From contig NZ_BSSA01000035.1 of the NCBI RefSeq assembly GCF_030268885.1, positions 25,247-89,246 of the forward strand: 64,000 nucleotides of DNA. The letters run 5' to 3'. Positions 33,375 through 41,610 of this stretch are shown piece by piece. How positions within the stretch are numbered: the first letter of the stretch is position 1; every line of letters starts with the position of its first letter. Source of the stretch: Kitasatospora phosalacinea (GTDB lineage Bacteria; Actinomycetota; Actinomycetes; Streptomycetales; Streptomycetaceae). The translations under genes were made by a program, and so were the position numbers. A model generated the notes under the pieces. The model saw only the letters and a program-made list of their open reading frames with translations, was not told the origin of the DNA and made no database searches.

Positions 33375-34231
33375 CAGTCCTCAATGATCTGGGTGATGAG
33401 GTCGAGCGATCCTCGGGCACTGAGCGCCCTGATGAACACGTGATCGAACACCTGGGTGAGGTCCTGGACGTCGCGGTCCCTGTTGAGCAGGAGGGGGCCG
33501 GCGGGAGAGTCGACGTGGACGACGGTTGGCTGGTCCGTGAACTTGAACAGCGAGAACGCGCCGGACATCCCAGCGTGCGCGCCGATGCCGAAGGGCACGA
33601 TGCGCACCCGCACATTGGTGAGTTCCCGTTCTGCGCGAACGAGCCACTCCAGCTGCTCACGCATTACCTCGGCGCTGCCGACAGGCCGCCGCAGGGCCGC
33701 TTCGTCGAGCAGTAGGAACAGCCTGAGCGGGCCCTCTCCGCGGTGTAGGACCTCGGCGCGGCGGGCGCGCAAGTCGGCCAGGCGGTCGATGGCGTAGGGG
33801 CTGTGGGTGCGGCCTTCGGCGAGCAGGGCGCGGAAGTAGGCGTCGGTCTGCAGCAGGGGGTGGATCCGCACCAGTTCCAGCGCCAGTTCGTCGGTCGCGG
33901 AAGTCTGCAGGCCGAGAAGGGCGTCCATGCCACTGGGCAAAACGTCTTCGTACGGCTCCCACCAAGCGGTCTGCTCGGTTTCGCCGAGCAGGTGCAGGAG
34001 CTGGTCGACGTCGCCCTGGTCGTTGACGCCGAAGAGTTCGGCCAGGCGGCGCAGCTCGCCCGGTTTGAGGACGGCGCCGGTGAGCTTGCCAGTTTCCAGG
34101 CGGGAGATGCGGGTCTCGGAGCAGTCGAGGAAGTCGGCGACCTGCCGCATGGTCATGCCGCGCTTCTTGCGCAGACGGCGCAGCTCGGCGCCCAGGTGCA
34201 TGCGGGAGTCGAGCGGGTTGCTCAGGCTCAC
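33365..34231 (-). CDS. XRE-family regulator with DUF5753-type C-terminal domain
   Basis: 288 residues. Helix-turn-helix at about residues 14-70 (LGAELRRLRKKRGMTMRQVADFL, CSETRISRLETGKLTG), then a domain typical of the large Streptomyces XRE/DUF5753 family (YEDVLPSGMDALLGLQTSATDE, IHPLLQTDAYFRALLAEG, VRIVPFGIGAHAGMSGAFSLF). GTG 34231 follows GAGGAG. It faces the second dapF gene across a 292-bp region with repeated ACTTGCGT elements, its likely binding sites. Confidence 0.9.
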   Translation of the reverse strand: MSLSNPLDSRMHLGAELRRLRKKRGMTMRQVADFLDCSETRISRLETGKLTGAVLKPGELRRLAELFGVNDQGDVDQLLHLLGETEQTAWWEPYEDVLPSGMDALLGLQTSATDELALELVRIHPLLQTDAYFRALLAEGRTHSPYAIDRLADLRARRAEVLHRGEGPLRLFLLLDEAALRRPVGSAEVMREQLEWLVRAERELTNVRVRIVPFGIGAHAGMSGAFSLFKFTDQPTVVHVDSPAGPLLLNRDRDVQDLTQVFDHVFIRALSARGSLDLITQIIEDCYT

Positions 34232-34269
34232 TAGGCGGACTCCTCGGGCAGGCGTGTTCTTGCGCGGCG

Positions 34270-34429
34270 CAAGTGCGTGACGCAAGTCTGCCTGATGAGG
34301 GATGCGGCCTGCCATGGGGTCCTCCGGTCCGGTCCGGCCGATCGGGCGAATAAAAGTTCCGGATTCAAATCGAGAACTTCACCTAGCGGCTCACGCACTT
34401 GCGTCAAGAACTTGCGTCGCACTTGCGTG
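34270..34429. promoter_or_regulatory. ACTTGCGT operator repeats between the XRE gene and dapF
   Basis: Three direct copies of ACTTGCGT start at 34397, 34410 and 34421, and inverted copies occur in AAGTGCGTGACGCAAGT at 34270-34286. The repeats flank the divergent promoter area between 34231 and 34524 and are good candidates for sites bound by the adjacent XRE regulator. Spacings of 13 and 11 bases are close to one helical turn. Confidence 0.65.
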
Positions 34430-34523
34430 AAGGTCCACTGTAGAGCCCTGCGCCTCGAGCGCGCAGGCTCCCGTGAGGACGACCGGGCCGCGGCCCGCCC
34501 TGCAGAAAGCCCCCGAGACCCCA

Positions 34524-35399
34524 GTGACCCGCTCCCTGCCCTTCACCAAGGGCCACGGCACCGAGAACGACTTCCTCCTCGTGCCCGACCCCGACGGCCA
34601 GCTCGGCCTCGCCCCCGCCGAGATCGTCGCCCTGTGCGACCGGCGCAACGGCATCGGCGCTGACGGCCTCCTGCTCGTGGTTCGCTCCGCCGCCCACCCC
34701 GACGCCGCCGCCATGGCCGCCGAGGCCGAGTGGTTCATGGACTACCGCAACCCCGACGGCACCACCGCGCAGATGTGCGGCAACGGCATCCGCGTCTTCG
34801 CCCGCTACCTCCTGGCCACCGGCCGAGCCGAGCCCGGCACCCTAACCATCGCCACCCGCGCCGGCGTCCGCCGCGTCCACATCCCCGACGCGCAACCAGG
34901 CAGCCGCATCACCGTCGACATGGGCCGCCCCCTCTTGCCAGGACCCGACGACATCAAGGTCATCGCGAACGGCCACACCTGGCCCGCCACCCACGTCGAC
35001 GTCGGCAATCCCCACGCCGTCGTCCACGTCGACGACCTCTCCGACGCCGGCAACCTGCTCACCCCACCCACCGTCGAACCCGCCTCCGCCTACCCCGACG
35101 GCGTCACCGTCGAGTTCGTCACCACCCGCGGCCCCGCCCACCTCGCCCTGCGCGTCCACGAACGCGGCGTCGGCGAGACCCGCTCCTGCGGCACCGGCGC
35201 CGCCGCGGCCGTTGCCGCCGCCCGCCACCGCGACCCGAACCTGCCCGCTGGCCGCTACACCGTCGACGTCCCCGGCGGCCGCCTCACCGTCCACGCCGAA
35301 CCGGACGGAACCCTTCGCCTGAGCGGCCCCGCCGTCCTGGTCGCCGACGGCACCGCCCACCTCGACCGCATGGGCCGCACCGGCGACGAGCACGCCTGA
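34524..35399 (+). CDS. dapF: Diaminopimelate epimerase
   Basis: 291 residues with typical actinobacterial DapF sequence: FTKGHGTENDFLLVPD at the start, RNGIGADGLL, first catalytic Cys in QMCGNGIRVFARYLL, and second in GVGETRSCGTGAAAA. It interconverts LL- and meso-diaminopimelate. GTG 34524 gives the usual N-terminus; GTG 34473 would add 17 unlikely residues. A replicon carrying two DapF homologues is unusual, since the core chromosome is expected to have its own. Expression is probably controlled by the divergent XRE gene. Confidence 0.9.
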   Translation: MTRSLPFTKGHGTENDFLLVPDPDGQLGLAPAEIVALCDRRNGIGADGLLLVVRSAAHPDAAAMAAEAEWFMDYRNPDGTTAQMCGNGIRVFARYLLATGRAEPGTLTIATRAGVRRVHIPDAQPGSRITVDMGRPLLPGPDDIKVIANGHTWPATHVDVGNPHAVVHVDDLSDAGNLLTPPTVEPASAYPDGVTVEFVTTRGPAHLALRVHERGVGETRSCGTGAAAAVAAARHRDPNLPAGRYTVDVPGGRLTVHAEPDGTLRLSGPAVLVADGTAHLDRMGRTGDEHA

Positions 35400-35456
35400 C
35401 TTCCATCCGCCCCGCCCCAGCCCCGGGGCGGGGCCCCGACGTCCGGGAGCAGCACC

Positions 35457-35852
35457 ATGACCGACGACTTCCAGCCCGCCACCGGAAAGACCCCGCCTCC
35501 CGCCGCCCGCGCCGCTGTCGCCTACCTGGACGCCGACCTCGACGTCACCTCCGCCGACCTCGCCCTGCGCTGGTGTCGCCTGCGGGCCAGTGCAGAAGGC
35601 TGGACCCTCACCCGCGTCATCACCGACCCCGACCCAGTGCACACCGCAGATGCGGAGCGCGAGGGCTGGCGGGAAGTCGTCCGGCTCGCGGCCAGCGGCG
35701 CCCTCGCCGGGGTCATCACCGTCAACCGCTCCACACTCGCGCGCTGCGCGACGGACTGGGACCGCGTCGTTGCCGAACTCGCCGCCCATGGGACCCGGCT
35801 CACCACCGTCCGCGCCCACGACCTGCCCGTACCGGCACCTGGCTCCCTCTAG
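35457..35852 (+). CDS. Small resolvase-like protein without a clear catalytic serine
   Basis: 131 residues. AAVAYLDADLDVTSADLALRWCRLRASAEGW followed by REGWREVVRLAASGALAGVITVNRSTLARC and WDRVVAELAAHGTRLTTV follows the fold pattern of serine-recombinase N-terminal domains. The usual YxRxS motif is replaced by AYLDADL and there is no DNA-binding tail. It may be a regulator or a degenerate recombinase. ATG 35457 has GGGAGCAG upstream. It lies 57 bases after dapF. Confidence 0.55.
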   Translation: MTDDFQPATGKTPPPAARAAVAYLDADLDVTSADLALRWCRLRASAEGWTLTRVITDPDPVHTADAEREGWREVVRLAASGALAGVITVNRSTLARCATDWDRVVAELAAHGTRLTTVRAHDLPVPAPGSL

Positions 35853-35882
35853 CTGCTGCCACCAGTGCCCCAAAATGCGCAG

Positions 35883-35951
35883 GGCGCCGCCGTCGCCACC
35901 GCCGACCCAGCCCGTTGGAAGGGCCAGCCGGTGCGCGTCATCGACCTCACC
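35883..35951 (+). pseudogene. 3' scrap of a PIN-like toxin gene
   Basis: The frame reads GAAVATADPARWKGQPVRVIDLT, nearly the same as the last residues (GALVATVDPQRWKGQPVRVIDLT) of the toxin at 24297-24674. The rest of the gene is absent. It shows that a related toxin-antitoxin locus once stood here. Confidence 0.7.
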
Positions 35952-35985
35952 TCCTGGCCTCCTCTTTTTGATGATGCAGGGCTCT

Positions 35986-36054
35986 GCAACATTCATTACA
36001 TGATTCACCAACCCAGAGCAGCGATCGTTACATCCAAGGCGTAATGAATGCTGC
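35986..36054. promoter_or_regulatory. Inverted repeat upstream of the AbiEi-like gene
   Basis: GCAACATTCATTAC (35986-35999) and GTAATGAATGCTGC (36041-36054) are inverted repeats matching at 13 of 14 positions, spaced by 41 bases in an AT-rich island directly before ATG 36077. AbiEi antitoxins bind inverted repeats in their own promoter, which fits. Confidence 0.75.
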
Positions 36055-36076
36055 GAACCTATGTAAGTATTGATGC

Positions 36077-37330
36077 ATGGACCGGTCTGAGCAGATGGTG
36101 ATCATCGGTGGGATCGCCGCCGACCAATGGGGCCTGGTCACCACCAAACAAGCCGCAGCCCAGGGCGTGAACGGCGTCCAGCTCATGCGCCTCACCGAAG
36201 CCAGCCTGCTCGAACGCGTCGGTCGAGGTGTCTACCTTGTCCCCGCCGCCGGCTACCCCACCCACCTCGAGATCAAGGTGGCCTGGCTGCGTCTGGCTCC
36301 TGAGAAGCTGGCCTGGCAGCGCGAGGCTGCAGACCCAGACTCGGGGGTGATCTCCCACGCCTCCGCGTGCCTGCTCCACGAACTCGGTGACATCCCGGCC
36401 GGCCAGGTGGAGATCACCGTCCCGCGCCGCCGAGTCACCCGCGAACCCGATGTGCGCCTGCCAGTCGCCCAACTCGACCCAGCCGACATCACCCTGGTTG
36501 ACGGACTTCCGGTCACCACACCCGAACGCACCATCGTGGACTTGCTGCGCGCACACATTGATGCCGGCCACATCGGCGGGGTCATCGCCGATGCCGATCA
36601 CCGCGGTCTCATCTCCGTTGACGTCCTGGCCGACCGCGTTCAGCCCTTCGCAAAGTTCTACGGACTGACCCCCTCGACAGACGGAAGCTTCCTGATCGAC
36701 CACCTCGTCGCCCAAGCCGGTACCCAACTGCGCGAGGACGACGCGAAGCGGGCTGCCGCCGCCGCCTACACCTACGGGGCAGCCGACACGGTCCGCCGCC
36801 TGAACCTGCCCGCGGTCATCGAGTCGACCCCCACGCTCTCCCCGGCGGTGCGAAAGCTCCTGGACAGCAGCCTGGCCGGCCGCCAGGCTCAGCTTGCCCG
36901 GATGCTCGCACCTCTTAACGAGGAAGCGAACGCGGCGATCGCGCGCATGGTCGTGTCCGTGGCTGAGCAGCTGCGCGCCAGTAACGACGAGGCGAACGCG
37001 GCGATCGCGCGCATGGCCATGCCGGCCGCCGAAATGCAGGCGGCGATCGCGCGCATGCTCGTGCCCGTGGCTGAGCAGCTGCGCGCCAATAACGAGGAAG
37101 CGAACGCAGCGATCGCGCGCATGTTCGCACCCGTGGCTGAGCAACTGCGCGCCAGCTCGTTCCCAGCTGCTGTGACACCGGACCGCATGCTCCGTGCAGA
37201 AGTACGCGCGGCCGCGCAAGACCGACCAACAACAGGCACAGCAGATCCGTTGCCCCCCGCGCTGCCGTCGGCGCCAACCCGGCGACCCCAGCGCAAGGGA
37301 GAGAACGAAGCCGAAGACCAGTCGAACTGA
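36077..37330 (+). CDS. AbiEi-family antitoxin with repeat-bearing C-terminus
   Basis: 417 residues. The N-terminal winged helix (GLVTTKQAAAQGVNGVQLMRL, VGRGVYLVPAAG) and the central domain (VISHASACLLHELGDIP, VTTPERTIVDLL) match AbiEi-type regulators of type IV toxin-antitoxin systems. Residues about 276-355 add three to four copies of a unit like NEEANAAIARMVVSVAEQLR, which look like amphipathic helix. The tail is basic. The inverted repeat 35986-36054 is its likely operator. It precedes the nucleotidyltransferase gene by 85 bases. The repeat tail is not part of the usual family. Confidence 0.83.
   Translation: MDRSEQMVIIGGIAADQWGLVTTKQAAAQGVNGVQLMRLTEASLLERVGRGVYLVPAAGYPTHLEIKVAWLRLAPEKLAWQREAADPDSGVISHASACLLHELGDIPAGQVEITVPRRRVTREPDVRLPVAQLDPADITLVDGLPVTTPERTIVDLLRAHIDAGHIGGVIADADHRGLISVDVLADRVQPFAKFYGLTPSTDGSFLIDHLVAQAGTQLREDDAKRAAAAAYTYGAADTVRRLNLPAVIESTPTLSPAVRKLLDSSLAGRQAQLARMLAPLNEEANAAIARMVVSVAEQLRASNDEANAAIARMAMPAAEMQAAIARMLVPVAEQLRANNEEANAAIARMFAPVAEQLRASSFPAAVTPDRMLRAEVRAAAQDRPTTGTADPLPPALPSAPTRRPQRKGENEAEDQSN
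36919..37150 (+). repeat. Tandem coding repeats in the AbiEi-like gene
   Basis: Units of about 57-75 bases share GCGATCGCGCGCATG (four copies) and GTGGCTGAGCAGCTGCGCGCC. They encode the ANAAIARM and VAEQLRAS helical units. One central unit is shortened. The near identity of the units implies recent expansion. Confidence 0.85.
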
Positions 37331-37415
37331 CGACCGCTCAACCCTCTGAACACCGAGCCCGATGACACCGCCAACGCTCTAAGCTCCTACGGAGGAACTA
37401 ACGACGGAGCAGCGA

Positions 37416-38330
37416 GTGGGCAAGACATATGCCAGTCCAGGCGCCTTCCGAGCGGCGTTGAACCAGGCCGCTCGCAAGGCAGCGAAGGAGCACGGCCTCA
37501 ACATCGCAGAGTTGATGTCGGTCTTCTACTTCAGCCGCCTGGCTGCCCGGGTCTTCACCGTCGACCCCAGCGGATGGTTGATCAAAGGCGGACAGGCCCT
37601 CTTGGTCCGCTATGAAGGCTTTGCCCGACTCAGCCGCGACCTCGATCTCCAAACCACATCCCCGGACCTCTCGGTAGACGAGGCGGTTGCCGCGATCGTC
37701 AAAGCAGCCGGCCACCAGCTCGACGACCACCTGCGCTTCGTTCCCCGCCCCGCCAAGCTCCACGGCGACCCGACCAAGGGCGCCGAGCTCCCCTTGGATG
37801 TCTACCTGGGCACGACTAAGGTCCACTCGGTAAAGGTCGACATCGTCGTCGGCCGCACCACCACCGGCACGCCCGAACCACGCGTCCTCGCCCCCCTCGT
37901 CGCATTGGAATGGCCAGTCGAATGGCCACAAGCGATGCTCTACCCCGTCGTCGACCACGTCGTTGACAAGATCTGCGCCATGTACGAAGCGCACATTTCC
38001 GGCTCCTCCAACCGGCACCGCGACCTCGCAGACCTGCTCCTGCTCGCCCAGAACGAGACCCTCGACGGCCCCACAACCCATAGCGCTCTGCGCCATGAAG
38101 CTGACCTGAGGACAGCCAAGGGCTCCACTGTCACTCTCCCCGCCACATTCACGCTGCCCGATCAAGGCTGGATCGAGGGCTACCCTCAGGCAGCAGCCCT
38201 CGTCATCGGCCTCAAGGGCTGCCAGGACATCCCCAGCGCCACCCCGCACGCGAAAGCGTTCCTCGACCCGCTGTTCGCAGAGGAACCGCCATGCGGATCC
38301 TGGGACCCGCTGACCGGCACCTGGTCCTGA
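37416..38330 (+). CDS. AbiEii/AbiGii-type nucleotidyltransferase toxin
   Basis: 304 residues. The nucleotidyltransferase core has KGGQALLVRY (57-66), S73-R-D75-L-D77 with the catalytic acids, and VKVDIVVG. Further on are VDKICAMYE and NRHRDLADLLLL, typical of the AbiEii/MenA group, which transfer nucleotides to tRNA or other targets. GTG 37416 follows GGAGC. With the AbiEi-like gene it forms a type IV toxin-antitoxin or abortive-infection pair. The 3' end is followed by a terminator shared with a convergent gene. Confidence 0.88.
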   Translation: MGKTYASPGAFRAALNQAARKAAKEHGLNIAELMSVFYFSRLAARVFTVDPSGWLIKGGQALLVRYEGFARLSRDLDLQTTSPDLSVDEAVAAIVKAAGHQLDDHLRFVPRPAKLHGDPTKGAELPLDVYLGTTKVHSVKVDIVVGRTTTGTPEPRVLAPLVALEWPVEWPQAMLYPVVDHVVDKICAMYEAHISGSSNRHRDLADLLLLAQNETLDGPTTHSALRHEADLRTAKGSTVTLPATFTLPDQGWIEGYPQAAALVIGLKGCQDIPSATPHAKAFLDPLFAEEPPCGSWDPLTGTWS

Positions 38331-38466
38331 ACCTCGCCCGATCCAAGCCTGCACCCCGGCGGAGTACGGCGCGTTCGTCTGGCCGGGCCGAGGAGAAATT
38401 GGTGCCGTTTCTCCATCCGGCCTTGCAGGTGACGGGGCCACCCGTTGAGGGACTGCCAATGGCGGG

Positions 38467-38500
38467 AGGGCCCGCCAGGCGGGGAAGCCTGGCGGGCCCT
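38467..38500. terminator. Hairpin between convergent genes
   Basis: A perfect 14-bp stem (38467-38480 and 38487-38500) with loop GGGGAA, lying between the stop of the AbiEii-like gene and the stop of the minus-strand gene at 38508. Confidence 0.85.
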
Positions 38501-38507
38501 TCGTCGC

Positions 38508-38912
38508 TCAGCCTTCGAGCCAGGCCCGGCCGGGAGCGGTGCGCGGTCCGCGCCAGTTCGGGAGGCTGTAGCGGTTGACCAAGATCCAGGCGGTGCGGGT
38601 GGCGTCTTCCACCCAGGCGTACCCGGCGGCCGGGATGCCGTGGGCGCCCTTGAGGTTCTTGGTGATCTGCTCCTCGGTGATGTAGCCGTTGCCACGGCCG
38701 AGGTACTTCAGGACGTAGACGGCCAGGTAGTCCACGTCCGTCGCGCGGGCCCGGCCGGTGAGCACCGCGCGGAGCCGGAAGGCGAGCTTCTTCCCGATGG
38801 CCAGAGGCTCGTCGCCCCAGAAGTGCGTCGCCTCCGGCCCGGGGAGCATGTCGATCAAGTCGACCAGGTGGGCGAGGTCGGCGTCGCCAGCCAGGGTGGT
38901 GTTCTCGTGCAC
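38508..38912 (-). CDS. Hypothetical cytosolic protein, 134 residues
   Basis: No recognisable domain. The sequence starts MHENTTLAGDADLAHLVDLIDML (GTG 38912, preceded by GAGGGG), continues with helices (IGKKLAFRLRAVLTGRA, VDYLAVYVLKYLGRGNGY, ITEEQITKNLKG) and ends with a strand region containing WVEDATRTAWILVNRY. The EEQITKNLKGAHGIPAAGYAWVED part could be a small winged helix. It lies downstream of the gene at 38969, separated by a tight hairpin. Confidence 0.7.
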   Translation of the reverse strand: MHENTTLAGDADLAHLVDLIDMLPGPEATHFWGDEPLAIGKKLAFRLRAVLTGRARATDVDYLAVYVLKYLGRGNGYITEEQITKNLKGAHGIPAAGYAWVEDATRTAWILVNRYSLPNWRGPRTAPGRAWLEG

Positions 38913-38925
38913 GGGTCCCCTCTTG

Positions 38926-38955
38926 GGCGGGTCCGCTGGTGCCAGCGGACCCGCC
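38926..38955. terminator. Tight hairpin between two minus-strand genes
   Basis: A 14-bp perfect inverted repeat (38926-38939 and 38942-38955) with a two-base spacer. It sits between the stop of the gene at 38969-39616 and the start of the one at 38508-38912. It may terminate or attenuate the upstream message. Confidence 0.7.
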
Positions 38956-38968
38956 ATTGGTTGTGCGG

Positions 38969-39616
38969 TCAGCGGTTGTTGTGGAAGGCGACGAAGCCGG
39001 CAGCGACCAGGCCCCGGCCGCGGGCGGTACGGATCTCGGCGAGCCGGTCGGCGGCTGTGTACTGGTCGGGGCGTCGGTCGGGCGGCAGCCGCACGCCCAG
39101 TTGCGGACCGTACAAACACAGCACGGAGCGGTGGTGCAGGGCGGAGGAGATCCAGGCCGGGTCGAGCGGCACGGTGATGCGCGAGTACACCCCGCCGTCG
39201 GGCGAACGCAGCTCCAGGCGCTCGTCCGTAAGGCGGTGCAGTTGCCAGCCGGGGCTCTCACGCAGGTCCGCGATTCCCCGGGGCAGGCGGCGAAGGCCCG
39301 ACATGATCGCCCCTTCGACCTGGATCTCGCGCGGGTCCTGGCCGGGTGCTTGGGACATCATGGCCCGGGCCGGCTCGAACAAGGCCACTGGGAACGGCTC
39401 CTCCTCGTCCGAGGTCTCGATCGTCCCGTCGGCCGCGACGCCGGTGGCGACCCTGCCGAAGCCCAGCGCCTCGTCGTCCATGAACAGCAGCAGCCCGTGG
39501 TCGTCGACGGTGTCGCTGATCTGGGCGGCGTGCGCCATCATCTCCGCCTCGTCCACCGGTCGGTCGTCGATGTGGAACCGCGACCGACGCGGCTTCTTCT
39601 CCTTGAACCTGCCCAT
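38969..39616 (-). CDS. Hypothetical protein, 215 residues
   Basis: No domain recognised. It starts MGRFKEKKPRRSRFHID (ATG 39616 after a strong GAGGGAGGGG run), so the N-terminus is very basic. The middle is acidic (ADGTIETSDEEEPFPVALFEPA), and the C-terminal part has a strand-rich pattern (WQLHRLTDERLELRSPDGGVYSRITVPLD). It may bind nucleic acid through the N-terminus. It appears to be a subtelomeric or plasmid-type gene. Confidence 0.68.
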   Translation of the reverse strand: MGRFKEKKPRRSRFHIDDRPVDEAEMMAHAAQISDTVDDHGLLLFMDDEALGFGRVATGVAADGTIETSDEEEPFPVALFEPARAMMSQAPGQDPREIQVEGAIMSGLRRLPRGIADLRESPGWQLHRLTDERLELRSPDGGVYSRITVPLDPAWISSALHHRSVLCLYGPQLGVRLPPDRRPDQYTAADRLAEIRTARGRGLVAAGFVAFHNNR

Positions 39617-39973
39617 ACCCCTCTTCCCCTCCCTCATGGCGGCCGGCTGCCAGCCGCGGACCGATTCCTTTCCACCCACCAGCCACGGAATCTCGCACGC
39701 CAGTACGCAAAGGCACTTCCCGGCCACCACACGCAGATCACGCCCGGACTCTCCTGACACGCCCCCAACGCAACCGCGCCGACCGAGAAACCGCCCCGTC
39801 CGGGCCGAGCCGGACCGCTTCCAGAGCATCGGGCGACCCACGAATACCACCGGCCCCAACGGCAAACCGCGATCGGCAGTCGACTGTTGCATTCCACGCC
39901 CTGTCGCACACCGTGATCGATAGGGTGCGGAGCATGACGACCCCCGCTGACGGCGGGCAGGAGGAGTAACTGC
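39617..39973. promoter_or_regulatory. Divergent intergenic region
   Basis: 357 bases between two divergent hypothetical genes. It should contain both promoters. No operator-like repeat or other gene was noticed. Confidence 0.45.
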
Positions 39974-41479
39974 ATGGGACTGCGCACCACGTACATCGGC
40001 AAAGCGGAGATCCAAGAACTGCTCGGCACGAACTCCTTCGGGATGTGGCGGTTGCCACGCCAGCACGGTGACTTCCCCACACCCGAGACCGACATCCACT
40101 ACGGCCCCTTCGACAAGAAGCCCGACGGGCCCGTATGGGACGCCCACGACGTCTACCGGTGGGCCGCACGCACCCCGGAGTTCCAGCACCGCGGCGCGGT
40201 ACTGCTGCGCCCACTGCCCGGCCAGCGCCAGCCAGGCAGCTTCCTCGGCCACCAAGACACCGCGCACGGACCGGCCACCGACTGGCACACCGGCATCGGC
40301 GTCATCCGCATGCTCCACACCAGCGAGAGCCACGCTGCCGCAGCCATGGCCGCCGACCTCGCCCAAGAACACAACCGAGAGATCGTCACCGTCTGCTCCC
40401 TGTACGGCGATCTCAACCCCGTCACCGGCCCGGCTCTGGTCGCCGCCGACACCGCCCAGCCCCGCATCGAGTACGAGGCGAGCTGGGCCCGCATTGTGAA
40501 GCTCACCGGCCAGCCCCTGCCCTGGTGGCCCGACCACCTGCGCCGGTTCGAGGTCACCAGCCTCTGGCAACCCGGCACCCCGGCCGTGATCGCCGAGGTC
40601 CCTGCCACGCCCCGTGAGAAGACCCTGCGCCGGGTCGCGGCGAACACCGCCTTCAGCCAGGCCGCCCTGACTGCGCTGACCACCATGGCCGACGACCTGC
40701 GCAACGACCGCGTCCAGTCCGTCGTGCACGACATCAAGACCTACGGCGACCACATCGCGACCCCGGGGCGGCTCGTCATCGCAGCGACGCACGACACCCG
40801 CAACCACCCCATCCCCCTGGTGAAGGACGAGGCCCTCCTGCGGCAGGGATGGGAGGAGATCACCCGCAGCACCGAACCGGACGCCGTCGAAGCCCTCGAC
40901 ATCGTGCTCGGCCGCCAGCCCAAGCTGTTGCCCTTCGGGCGCTTCACCCAGCTTCCGGTGACCGACCACCCGGTCGTCGAGCGGTGGACCCGTCGCCTGT
41001 CCCTCTGCGACCCCACCGCCGGCCACGCCACCCTCGCCGAAGGCAAGACGGTCGACGCCTTCTTCGCCGACCCCCTGACCGACATGCCGGTCGTCCGTAC
41101 CAAGGACGACGACGAGAGCCACGCCCGGTGGCTGTTCTACGCCCCCCTGGCCCTGCCAGCCGGCCGCGGCGAGCTGGCCTCCATCGTCCTGTACGGCACC
41201 GTCTGGATCACGACCACGGACGGGTTCGTCCACCCCGCCCCCTGCACCCCCGGCGAACACCTGTGGTGGGGCAACGCAGGAGGAGAACTCCCCCGCGAGC
41301 TCTCCCACGTCGTCAACATCCTCCTCGACGACCTCAGCGCCCGCATCACCCTCAACGACTACTGGAACAGCGCCCCGGACGGGCTCACCACCCTGTTCAA
41401 CGACAACCACAAGCAGGGCACCGAACTCACCCGCGCCGCACTGCTCCACGCCCGCATCACCCCCAAACCGCGCCGCTGA
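39974..41479 (+). CDS. Large hypothetical protein, 501 residues
   Basis: No domain recognised with confidence. The N-terminus (TTYIGKAEIQELLGTNSFGMWRLPRQHGDFPTPE, VWDAHDVYRWAART) resembles an excisionase/MerR-like winged helix that reads a DNA site. The long remainder is a mixed fold with conserved-looking Trp and His residues (WWPDHLRRFEVTSLW, DWHTGIGVIRMLHTSESHAAAA). ATG 39974 follows AGGAGTAA. The stop is followed by a hairpin at 41517-41542. The overall look is of a plasmid or subtelomeric conserved hypothetical. Confidence 0.72.
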   Translation: MGLRTTYIGKAEIQELLGTNSFGMWRLPRQHGDFPTPETDIHYGPFDKKPDGPVWDAHDVYRWAARTPEFQHRGAVLLRPLPGQRQPGSFLGHQDTAHGPATDWHTGIGVIRMLHTSESHAAAAMAADLAQEHNREIVTVCSLYGDLNPVTGPALVAADTAQPRIEYEASWARIVKLTGQPLPWWPDHLRRFEVTSLWQPGTPAVIAEVPATPREKTLRRVAANTAFSQAALTALTTMADDLRNDRVQSVVHDIKTYGDHIATPGRLVIAATHDTRNHPIPLVKDEALLRQGWEEITRSTEPDAVEALDIVLGRQPKLLPFGRFTQLPVTDHPVVERWTRRLSLCDPTAGHATLAEGKTVDAFFADPLTDMPVVRTKDDDESHARWLFYAPLALPAGRGELASIVLYGTVWITTTDGFVHPAPCTPGEHLWWGNAGGELPRELSHVVNILLDDLSARITLNDYWNSAPDGLTTLFNDNHKQGTELTRAALLHARITPKPRR

Positions 41480-41516
41480 CCCGCAACCGCCGCCCGCCGG
41501 CCCCGCACACGCCGAA

Positions 41517-41542
41517 GGCCGCCACCTGACAGGGTGGCGGCC
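41517..41542. terminator. Hairpin after the 501-residue gene
   Basis: GGCCGCCACC, loop TGACAG, then GGTGGCGGCC: a perfect 10-bp stem 37 bases past the stop. Confidence 0.75.
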
Positions 41543-41610
41543 TCCAGTGCTTTCTCAGGGCCCCAGCACCGTACCGCGAGGGAAGGACCCCATGCTTTCC
41601 CGGTCCGGGC

